A stretch of 13,200 bases of DNA from an uncultured Clostridia bacterium (GTDB taxonomy: Bacteria > Bacillota > Clostridia > Oscillospirales > Ruminococcaceae): contig CAMEYZ010000040.1 of NCBI GenBank assembly GCA_945947715.1, positions 1-13,200 on the forward strand, read 5' to 3'. Shown one piece after another: positions 7,078-13,200 of this stretch. Numbering within the stretch: the stretch's first letter is position 1; each line of letters opens with the position of its first letter. The notes under the pieces are model-generated. The model did not search any database and was not told the origin of the DNA. It was given only the letters and a program-made list of their open reading frames with translations. Both the position numbers and the translations under genes were made by a program.

Positions 7078-8481
7078 TTATTTGCCTGATTTTTTCGCCT
7101 TTTCTATCCTTGATGCAAGGCGCTTTGTGCCGAAGCCCTCGACTATCTTTTCGTCGGGTCTGCCGAGAACAAGTGCTCCGTCGGGAACGTCCTCGGTAAC
7201 GGTAGTACCCGCTCCCGTATAGGCTGCGTTGCCTATCTTAACGGGCGCCACAAGATTTGTGTTGCAGCCGATAAATGCATTGTCGCCAATCTGTGTGCGG
7301 AATTTCTTTTCGCCGTCATAGTTGCAGGTAGCCACTCCGCAGCCGATGTTTACCCCGCTGCCCACGTCCGAATCTCCAACGTATGTAAGATGCGAAATTG
7401 CTGTATTATCGCCGATATTGGAATTTTTAATTTCAACGAAATCGCCTATCTTCACGCCCTCGCCCACAACACAGCCGGGACGCAGCTGAACAAAGGGTCC
7501 GATATGTGCGCCGCGTTTCACCTGACTTTCGTGAGCCTGAACGGAATTAAGGGTGACATTTTCGCCGATAGTACAGTTGTCGATAATGCAGTTGGGACCA
7601 ATAACGCAGTTCTCGCCGATCTCGGTATTTCCGCTGATGATGCAGCCCTGAAGTATCTTCGTGCCTCTGCCGACCTTCACATCTCTGCCTATGGAAACAC
7701 CGTCGGTGCAGACAAACTCCACTCCCTCATCAAGCAGCTTATTAATTATAGCATATCTTGCGCAGTTATTCAACATCAGCAGACCTTTTCGGTCATTTGC
7801 CCCTAAAACGGAGTCGGAATTTTCCGAAATATATGCGTCTGCACGAAAACCCATGCTGATAAGGATAAATATCGTATCGGTGAGATAATACTCCCTTTGG
7901 GAATTTGCGGGCTTCAGCTGACCCAGTGCGTCGATGAGCTTTTCGATATTGAACCAATAAGCTCCCGAATTTATCTCGCGGATTTTTTTCTGTTCAACAG
8001 AGGCGTCGTTTTCCTCGACGATACCTCTGATACCGTCCTCGCCGCGGATAATGCGGCCATAGCCCTTAGGATCGTCCACCTCAGCGGTTATGACGGTAAC
8101 GGCGTTATTTTCTCTCTCGTGGAGCTCAAGGCTCTTTTTGATAGTCTCCGAGTCGATAAAGGGCGCATCTCCGTTGAGGATAAGGACGTTCCCGCCCATA
8201 TGTCTGCGGAGAAATTCCCTTGCCATGATAACGGCATGACCGGTTCCCATTCTTTCCGGCTGGAATACGGTCTCGTACCTTCCGCCCAGATAGTCCTCGA
8301 TGACCTCGTGATTAAAGCCCGTAACTACGCATAGATTGGACATATCCGCTCCCTCGCAGGCCTTTATCACCCATTCCAGCATAGGCTCGCCGAGGACCTC
8401 GAACATCGGCTTGGGAAGAGTGGATTTCATCCTTTTTCCCTGACCGCCCGCCAGTATTACGGCACAGTTTTCATTACTCAT
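7078..8481 (-). CDS. glmU: Bifunctional GlmU: GlcNAc-1-P uridyltransferase / GlcN-1-P acetyltransferase
   Basis: GlmU acetylates glucosamine-1-phosphate and couples it to UTP, giving UDP-GlcNAc for peptidoglycan and wall polymers. The 467-residue length is normal. The N-terminal Rossmann domain (about 1-235) shows the nucleotide loop LAGGQGKRMKS (10-20), QPERMGTGHA (74-83) and NGDAPF (103-108, metal-binding Asp105). From about 260 a left-handed beta-helix of hexapeptide repeats follows. It includes RPG (334-336), the catalytic His364 in SHLTYVGD and CNYDGEKKFRT (386-396). The loop differs slightly from the usual LAAGxGTRM, with Gly for Ala and Lys for Thr, and PKPMFEV replaces PKVLH. The C-terminal helix may be needed for acetyl-CoA binding. 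AGGAG sits 10 nt before the ATG. The gene lies 42 bp after the DUF2628-type gene and 53 bp before prs, so it is probably co-transcribed. Confidence 0.95.
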   Translation of the reverse strand: MSNENCAVILAGGQGKRMKSTLPKPMFEVLGEPMLEWVIKACEGADMSNLCVVTGFNHEVIEDYLGGRYETVFQPERMGTGHAVIMAREFLRRHMGGNVLILNGDAPFIDSETIKKSLELHERENNAVTVITAEVDDPKGYGRIIRGEDGIRGIVEENDASVEQKKIREINSGAYWFNIEKLIDALGQLKPANSQREYYLTDTIFILISMGFRADAYISENSDSVLGANDRKGLLMLNNCARYAIINKLLDEGVEFVCTDGVSIGRDVKVGRGTKILQGCIISGNTEIGENCVIGPNCIIDNCTIGENVTLNSVQAHESQVKRGAHIGPFVQLRPGCVVGEGVKIGDFVEIKNSNIGDNTAISHLTYVGDSDVGSGVNIGCGVATCNYDGEKKFRTQIGDNAFIGCNTNLVAPVKIGNAAYTGAGTTVTEDVPDGALVLGRPDEKIVEGFGTKRLASRIEKAKKSGK

Positions 8482-8523
8482 AGTATATTATCTCCTATAT
8501 ATTAAGTTATGTATAAATCGTTA

Positions 8524-9231
8524 TTACCACATGAAGAACAGCTGTATCGCTATATACACCACATAAGCGGTGATAAGAAGTGTCCGCAAACCCTTTTCCT
8601 TTGTTTTGTCGGATTCCCTTGCCCTTGACAGGCAGTCAATGACTGCGCTTTCCTCGTCGCTTTTCATTCCCGCAATCTCGTAGAAAATGGAATACCTTAT
8701 CTTCCTGAACAGAAAATAGTCGAAAAACAACGCGCAAATAAGCTTCAGTATCAGATCAACGACGTAAAAAGCAAGCTTATATGCGGTATCAAATTCAGCC
8801 GCAGCTACTGCCGCTTTATAAGAAAGCTCCGCGTACTGCTGAGCCTGACGGTAATAGGAATCAAATTCCTCTTCGGTGCCGTCAAAGCTGCCCGACATTT
8901 CAAGCTTGTAAAGCTCATCCGTGGTATATTTGGGAGGCTCCGCATTTTTATACTCCGATATCGCGCCAAAGCTGTCGGAAGCCGTGATAACAGCTGCTGT
9001 CACTCCCGCGATATTCGGAAGAAGCACTATCAGCGCAAGGAACACGAACCCCGCCTTATAAGCCCTCTTATAGAAATACCAGAAGAACGAAAAGAAGAAC
9101 GCGGGAAAGCTGAAATTCATATTATGATGTTTTTCGCACTTTTTCCATTTTTGTATCTGTTTTCGTCCCTCGTCGCCCATATAGGCGTGGATATAGCTGT
9201 CCTTTAAATTGTAGGTATACTCCTCGTTCAT
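8524..9231 (-). CDS. DUF2628-type integral membrane protein, function unknown
   Basis: A 235-residue protein. After a soluble N-terminus rich in charged residues (KQIQKWKKCEKHH) comes MNFSFPAFFFSFFWYFYKRAY (about 38-58). This Phe/Trp-rich patch is typical of DUF2628 proteins, which have no known biochemical role. A hydrophobic helix follows at about 60-82 (FVFLALIVLLPNIAGVTAAVIT). An acidic, Tyr/Ala-rich stretch then runs from 88 to 148 and is probably exposed. Two further membrane segments lie at about 150-172 and 214-234. There is no signal peptide and no catalytic motif. The start has a purine-rich GAGGGGGCGG region shortly before the ATG. It lies 29 bp after the secreted-protein gene and 42 bp before glmU on the same strand, so operon membership is likely. 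The family assignment rests on the aromatic signature only. Confidence 0.72.
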   Translation of the reverse strand: MNEEYTYNLKDSYIHAYMGDEGRKQIQKWKKCEKHHNMNFSFPAFFFSFFWYFYKRAYKAGFVFLALIVLLPNIAGVTAAVITASDSFGAISEYKNAEPPKYTTDELYKLEMSGSFDGTEEEFDSYYRQAQQYAELSYKAAVAAAEFDTAYKLAFYVVDLILKLICALFFDYFLFRKIRYSIFYEIAGMKSDEESAVIDCLSRARESDKTKEKGLRTLLITAYVVYIAIQLFFMW

Positions 9232-9260
9232 TATGCCGCCCCCTCTGCCGCCGTATCATG

Positions 9261-10610
9261 TCATTTTTTCTTATATGCCGCCTTCTGCGCCGCAAAGTCG
9301 CCGTCCGCGTTGAGGAAGTAGAATGTGGGCTTGCTGTTCTTAGTCACATACCAGACCACCTGACCGTTATAAACGATAGGCTGACAATCGGAAAGATAAG
9401 CGTCCTTGAATACATGGGTCTTGCCCTTCTTATCGCCGTTACCGTCTATCATGGTGACATAGAGCTTAGTGGACTTGCTCTTGGTCTCGGTCCACATCAG
9501 CATAAAGCTGTTATCGTTTATCTTGGTGAGCTTAGGCTCGGATATATCCACCCCGTCGCCCTTTTTATATGACGTAAGATAGGTAGTCTTTGTATCACCG
9601 CAGCCCTGCACATAGGGACATGCTATGAGCATAACGTTCTTCTGGTCCGATTTGCCGAAGGTGCTGTCCTGAGGCACAGACGCTGCCGCAACAAGAATCT
9701 TCTTGTCGGAAAGCTCCATTCCGCCCACGCACACGCCAGTATAGTTATCGCCTATGCTTCCCTTGATATTGAAGATGTTCTCATAATTCACATAGCTGCT
9801 CTTATAGGATGACCGCAGACAAGCAGTTATTGCTCTTTCATAGGCATCTCCATGGTCCACAGTGAAGATATTGCCGTTTCTCACCTTAATGAACTGATTG
9901 AAGGAATGGCTCATATAGCCTGTTGATATATTGAAAATATCGTATCTGCTGAAAAGGGTGCTCATATCGGACTCTTTGAGGAAAAAGTCCATATTCGACT
10001 GATGATGAAGACCGTCAGAGGTCTTATACATCTCGTGGCAGGTATGGATATAAAGCACGCCATTTTCCTCCGCCATACGCAGGGAGCCCGCTTCAAAGGG
10101 TACACAGGTGTTGCAGCCGTAGAAGCTCTTGCTTGAAAGCTTCTTCATGCCCTTTGTGTACTTTACCACCCTCACGACCTCGGTCTTATTGCTGTCGCTC
10201 GGATTTTTCTGACCGAAAACGATGAAGTTATAATCCTTTCCAGCAAAAAATCCGCCGAAAATTGGGAGCTCCATTTCGACATCAGCTTTTCCGACATATT
10301 TAAAATCGGAGCTGTACTTCTCCAGAAGAACCTTTTTTCCCGTATATTCGAGGCGGTACAGATAACCGTTATATTCAAAGAGATTAGAATTTACCGTTGA
10401 AGACCAGTTGGAATCCTCCCATTTCCAGCCGTCAGAATAGCTCGTATATCCGTCGGTGGTCACGTTAGTCGATTTGGTCCCCTTATTTGCAGCCTTTGAG
10501 TAGTAGGTCCCGCTGCCCGAAGCAGCAGAAGCACCCACCGCAAGAGAGCATGCCACTACAGCCGACAGCATTACTGCCGCAGCTGTTCTGATAATATTCT
10601 TTATCCCCAT
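9261..10610 (-). CDS. Secreted protein of unknown function, possibly beta-propeller-like
   Basis: I do not recognise a named family. The 449 residues begin with a clear signal peptide: basic MGIKNIIR, a hydrophobic core at about 9-26 and an AXA site GASA|ASG at about 29. The mature part is rich in Ser, Tyr, Lys and Asn. It contains repeated strand-like units in which an x-N-G-x-LY/VVW segment precedes a charged hairpin: YNGYLYRLEY (80-89), ENGVLYIHT (182-190) and YNGQVVWYVT (414-423). This suggests a propeller-like fold. A His/Cys cluster stands out: YGCNTCVPFEAGSLRM (164-179), HTCHEMYKTSDGLHHQ (189-204), YMSHSFNQF (232-240) and VDHGDAYERA (251-260). It could bind metal or form disulfides. 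There is no LPXTG, SLH or dockerin motif, and it ends in AAYKKK. A purine-rich ribosome binding region precedes the ATG. It heads the leftward gene run. Confidence 0.85.
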   Translation of the reverse strand: MGIKNIIRTAAAVMLSAVVACSLAVGASAASGSGTYYSKAANKGTKSTNVTTDGYTSYSDGWKWEDSNWSSTVNSNLFEYNGYLYRLEYTGKKVLLEKYSSDFKYVGKADVEMELPIFGGFFAGKDYNFIVFGQKNPSDSNKTEVVRVVKYTKGMKKLSSKSFYGCNTCVPFEAGSLRMAEENGVLYIHTCHEMYKTSDGLHHQSNMDFFLKESDMSTLFSRYDIFNISTGYMSHSFNQFIKVRNGNIFTVDHGDAYERAITACLRSSYKSSYVNYENIFNIKGSIGDNYTGVCVGGMELSDKKILVAAASVPQDSTFGKSDQKNVMLIACPYVQGCGDTKTTYLTSYKKGDGVDISEPKLTKINDNSFMLMWTETKSKSTKLYVTMIDGNGDKKGKTHVFKDAYLSDCQPIVYNGQVVWYVTKNSKPTFYFLNADGDFAAQKAAYKKK

Positions 10611-10655
10611 TTATTTCCCCATTCCTTCCTGTATCAGATACAAGTATACACTTAT

Positions 10656-10684
10656 ATTATTACACAAATTTTACATGATTTCAA
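10656..10684 (-). promoter_or_regulatory. Candidate promoter for the leftward gene run
   Basis: On the - strand, TTGAAA (complement of 10679-10684) is followed by AATAAT after 17 bp, or TAATAA after 16 bp (within 10656-10662). The -35 is good and the -10 is only fair. The implied start lies about 40 bp before the ATG at 10610. A second TTGAAA farther upstream has no convincing -10. Confidence 0.5.
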
Positions 10685-10756
10685 TGCTTATTTTGTTACA
10701 ATATAAAAGTTTTCAATTTTTTGGTTATTATCAACAAAAATGTGCATAATAATTTT

Positions 10757-10770
10757 CTGTATATGTACAG
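10757..10770. promoter_or_regulatory. Palindromic candidate operator next to the ppdK -35
   Basis: CTGTA-TATG-TACAG is a perfect 5-bp inverted repeat with a 4-bp spacer. It is flanked by TTTT on the left and, after a 2-bp offset, GAAAA on the right, which extends the symmetry. It ends exactly where the ppdK -35 begins, a position that suits an activator or repressor. No known regulator motif is claimed. Confidence 0.45.
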
Positions 10771-10799
10771 TAGAAAATGCGGAAGTTTTCTGTTATAAT
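10771..10799 (+). promoter_or_regulatory. ppdK promoter with extended -10
   Basis: A perfect TATAAT at 10794-10799 is preceded by TGT (10791-10793), giving an extended -10. A weaker -35, TAGAAA (10771-10776), lies 17 bp upstream. Transcription should start near 10806, leaving a leader of about 93 nt. A second AT-rich GATAAT-like box near 10818 is a weaker alternative. Confidence 0.72.
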
Positions 10800-10835
10800 A
10801 TATATATAGCCGAAAGTGATAATATATTTATATGG

Positions 10836-10889
10836 AAATTTTTTCTATTTTATATCGTCGCTTCCGGGAAAAGAAAATTTATTGGAGGT
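10836..10889 (+). promoter_or_regulatory. ppdK leader: AU stem and strong ribosome binding site
   Basis: AAATTTTTT (10836-10844) can pair with AAGAAAATTT within 10872-10880, giving 9 pairs including one wobble. The stem ends four bases before GGAGGT (10884-10889). The ribosome binding site is 9 nt from the ATG and near consensus, fitting a highly expressed gene. The stem is all A-U apart from the wobble and may only keep the leader open. I see no known riboswitch. Confidence 0.5.
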
Positions 10890-10898
10890 AAATCACCA

Positions 10899-13200
10899 AT
10901 GGCACACAAATATTGTTATCTCTTCTCCGAGGGCAATGCAAACATGAGAGAGCTGCTGGGCGGTAAGGGCGCTAACCTTGCCGAAATGACCAACATCGGT
11001 CTCCCTGTTCCTCAGGGCTTCACTATCACAACAGAAGCCTGCACAAAGTACTACGAGGACGGCCGCCAGATCAATGACGAGATCATGGCAGAAATCAACG
11101 AATACATCGTGAAGATGGAAGGCATCACCGGCAAGAAGTTCGGCGATAAGGAGAATCCTCTCCTCGTTTCCGTTCGTTCCGGCGCAAGAGCTTCCATGCC
11201 TGGTATGATGGATACTATCCTTAACCTCGGCCTTAACGAGGAGGTAGTTGACGTTATCGCTGAAAAGTCAGGCAACCCCAGATGGGCTTGGGACTGCTAC
11301 AGAAGATTTATCCAGATGTACTCCGACGTTGTTATGGAAGTCGGCAAGAAGTACTTCGAGGAGCTCATCGACGAGATGAAGGCTAAGAAGGGCGTTAAGC
11401 AGGACGTTGAGCTTACCGCTGATGACCTTAAGGAGCTGGCTGGTCAGTTCAAGGCTGAGTATAAGGCTAAGATCGGCACAGACTTCCCCTCTGATCCTAA
11501 GGAGCAGCTCATGGGCGCTATCAAGGCTGTATTCCGTTCATGGGATAACCCCCGTGCTAACGTATACCGCCGCGACAACGATATCCCCTACTCCTGGGGT
11601 ACTGCAGTAAACGTTCAGTCCATGGCATTCGGTAACATGGGCGATGACTGCGGAACAGGCGTTGCTTTCACACGTGACCCCGCAACAGGCGCTAAGGGCC
11701 TCTTTGGCGAGTTCCTTACTAACGCACAGGGCGAGGACGTTGTTGCAGGCGTTCGTACTCCTATGCACATCACCGAGATGGAGCAGAAGTTCCCTGAGGC
11801 TTTCGCACAGTTCAAGGACGTTTGCAGCACTCTCGAAAATCACTACAGAGATATGCAGGATATGGAGTTCACCGTTGAGCACGGCAAGCTCTATATGCTC
11901 CAGACTCGTAACGGTAAGAGAACAGCTCAGGCTGCTCTTAAGATCGCTTGCGACCTCGTTGACGAGGGCATGAGAACTGAGGAAGAGGCTGTGGCTATGA
12001 TCGACCCCAGAAACCTCGATACTCTTCTCCACCCCCAGTTCGACGCAAAGGCTCTCAAGGCTGCTACTCCTATGGGCAAGGGCCTCGGCGCTTCTCCTGG
12101 AGCTGCTTGCGGTAAGATCGTATTCACCGCTGAGGATGCTGAAGCTTGGAATGCAAGAGGCGAAAAGGTTGTTCTTGTTCGTCTTGAGACCTCTCCCGAG
12201 GATATCACCGGTATGAAGGCTTCTCAGGGTATCCTTACAGTTAGAGGCGGTATGACCTCTCACGCTGCCGTTGTTGCTCGTGGTATGGGTACATGCTGTG
12301 TATCCGGCTGCTCCGATATCGTTATGGACGAGGCTAACAAGAAGTTCACTCTCGCAGGCAAGACCTTCACTGAGGGCGACTATATCTCCATCGACGGTTC
12401 TACCGGTAACATCTATGACGGCGTAATTCCTACTGTTGATGCTACTATCGCTGGCGAATTCGGCAGAATCATGGGCTGGGCTGACAAGTACAGAAAGCTT
12501 AAGGTAAGAACTAACGCAGATACTCCCGCAGACGCTAAGAAGGCAAGAGAGCTCGGCGCTGAGGGTATCGGTCTCTGCCGTACAGAGCACATGTTCTTCG
12601 ATCCTGATAGAATCGCTGCATTCAGAGAGATGATCTGCTCCGATACCGTTGAGGAAAGAGAAGCAGCTCTTGCTAAGATCGAACCTATGCAGCAGGGCGA
12701 CTTTGAGGCTCTCTATGAGGCTCTTGAGGGCTGCCCCGTAACTATCAGATTCCTCGATCCTCCTCTCCACGAATTCGTTCCTACTGAAGAGGCTGACATT
12801 GAGGCTCTCGCTAAGGCTCAGAACAAGCCCGTTGAGAAGATCAAGGCTATCATCGCTTCCCTCCACGAGTTCAACCCCATGATGGGTCACCGTGGATGCC
12901 GTCTTGCAGTAACATATCCTGAGATTGCTAAGATGCAGACTAAGGCTGTTATCAAGGCTGCTATCAACGTTAAGAAGAATCACCCCGACTGGACAGTTGC
13001 TCCTGAGATCATGATCCCCCTCGTTGGCGAGGTAAAGGAGCTCAAGTATGTTAAGGACGTTGTTGTTAAGACTGCTGATGAGGTTATCGCAGCTGCTGGC
13101 TCCGATCTTAAGTACTCTGTTGGTACAATGATCGAGATTCCTCGTGCTGCTCTTACAGCTGATGACATCGCTAAGGAAGCTGACTTCTTCTGCTTCGGTA
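10899..13200 (+). CDS. ppdK: Pyruvate, phosphate dikinase, 5' part (3' end outside window)
   Basis: PPDK reversibly interconverts pyruvate + ATP + Pi and PEP + AMP + PPi, and in many anaerobes works in glycolysis in place of, or beside, pyruvate kinase. The frame runs 767 codons from the ATG at 10899 to the window edge without a stop; the family is about 875-890 residues. The N-terminal ATP-grasp domain shows LLGGKGANLAEM (19-30) and SVRSGARASMPGMMDT (91-106). The phosphohistidine domain has VRGGMTSHAAVVARGMGT, with phospho-carrier His455 (codon 12261-12263) at the same number as in the Clostridium symbiosum enzyme and Thr453 two residues before it. The PEP-binding barrel begins with RTNADTPADA and GLCRTEHMFF. 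The catalytic Cys near 831 lies beyond the window. A GGAGGT ribosome binding site fixes the start. Codon choice is strongly biased (many GCT, CTC/CTT, AAG and GTT codons), unlike its neighbours, which points to high expression. Confidence 0.97.
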   Translation, partial: MAHKYCYLFSEGNANMRELLGGKGANLAEMTNIGLPVPQGFTITTEACTKYYEDGRQINDEIMAEINEYIVKMEGITGKKFGDKENPLLVSVRSGARASMPGMMDTILNLGLNEEVVDVIAEKSGNPRWAWDCYRRFIQMYSDVVMEVGKKYFEELIDEMKAKKGVKQDVELTADDLKELAGQFKAEYKAKIGTDFPSDPKEQLMGAIKAVFRSWDNPRANVYRRDNDIPYSWGTAVNVQSMAFGNMGDDCGTGVAFTRDPATGAKGLFGEFLTNAQGEDVVAGVRTPMHITEMEQKFPEAFAQFKDVCSTLENHYRDMQDMEFTVEHGKLYMLQTRNGKRTAQAALKIACDLVDEGMRTEEEAVAMIDPRNLDTLLHPQFDAKALKAATPMGKGLGASPGAACGKIVFTAEDAEAWNARGEKVVLVRLETSPEDITGMKASQGILTVRGGMTSHAAVVARGMGTCCVSGCSDIVMDEANKKFTLAGKTFTEGDYISIDGSTGNIYDGVIPTVDATIAGEFGRIMGWADKYRKLKVRTNADTPADAKKARELGAEGIGLCRTEHMFFDPDRIAAFREMICSDTVEEREAALAKIEPMQQGDFEALYEALEGCPVTIRFLDPPLHEFVPTEEADIEALAKAQNKPVEKIKAIIASLHEFNPMMGHRGCRLAVTYPEIAKMQTKAVIKAAINVKKNHPDWTVAPEIMIPLVGEVKELKYVKDVVVKTADEVIAAAGSDLKYSVGTMIEIPRAALTADDIAKEADFFCFG

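Larger units (their letters stand above)
10611..10898. promoter_or_regulatory. Divergent promoter region between secreted-protein gene and ppdK
   Basis: A 288-bp AT-rich stretch with no gene separates two divergently transcribed genes. It holds a candidate leftward promoter (10656-10684), a palindrome (10757-10770), a strong rightward promoter (10771-10799) and the ppdK leader. The two promoters point outwards and their -35 boxes are about 90 bp apart, so shared regulation is possible but not shown. Confidence 0.8.

Noticed and set aside
7390..8334. Several + strand open frames across glmU
   Set aside because: They are antisense to hexapeptide-repeat and Rossmann regions of a clearly intact GlmU.
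10545..10556. Lipobox (V-V-A-C, Cys21) making the secreted protein a lipoprotein
   Set aside because: The Cys lies in the middle of the hydrophobic core, with more hydrophobic sequence and a clean AXA site (GASA|A) after it, so signal peptidase I cleavage is more likely.
11538..12983. 481-codon - strand open frame as a gene
   Set aside because: It lies wholly inside ppdK. The translation is low-complexity (Ser/Leu/Val/His-rich) with no recognisable motif, and no ribosome binding site stands out. ppdK itself is certain from catalytic motifs.

Overview
The window looks like a chromosomal segment from a Gram-positive anaerobe of the class Clostridia, most likely an Oscillospiraceae/Ruminococcus-type organism. 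This rests on the gene set (RNase Y, an Rrf2 regulator, the glmU-prs-pth-mfd order, ppdK), strong AGGAGG-type ribosome binding sites, AT-rich intergenic DNA beside moderately GC-rich genes, and the protein sequences. The genus is an inference; no search was run.

Layout. The left edge holds the 3' part of rny (RNase Y, + strand, to 849), followed by a strong hairpin terminator and a good promoter for a lone Rrf2/IscR-type regulator (1089-1526, +). A bidirectional terminator at about 1540-1572 separates it from a run of leftward genes. In transcription order on the - strand these are a secreted protein of unknown function (10610-9261), a DUF2628-type membrane protein (9231-8524), glmU (8481-7078), prs (7024-6062), pth (5745-5116) and mfd (5102-1611). 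From the divergent region 10611-10898 a second promoter drives ppdK rightwards (10899 to the window edge, 767 codons visible). ppdK has no stop codon before the edge and is easily missed because of that.

How the genes relate. glmU, prs, pth and mfd keep the order known from Bacillus (glmU-prs-ctc-pth-fin-mfd), but ctc and fin are absent. The place of ctc is taken by 316 bp of non-coding DNA with several hairpins and a 12-bp direct repeat. GlmU makes UDP-GlcNAc for cell wall synthesis, Prs makes PRPP for nucleotide synthesis, Pth recycles peptidyl-tRNA and Mfd clears stalled RNA polymerase, so the cluster is a housekeeping operon. PPDK is a central glycolytic/gluconeogenic enzyme in many clostridia. 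Its promoter carries an extended -10 and a CTGTA-N4-TACAG palindrome touching the -35.

Most of the window is ordinary core genome, and I see no convincing new defence, mobile or signalling system. The least explained parts are the secreted His/Cys-rich protein paired with the DUF2628 membrane protein, the structured prs-pth intergenic block, and the orphan Fe-S-type Rrf2 regulator.
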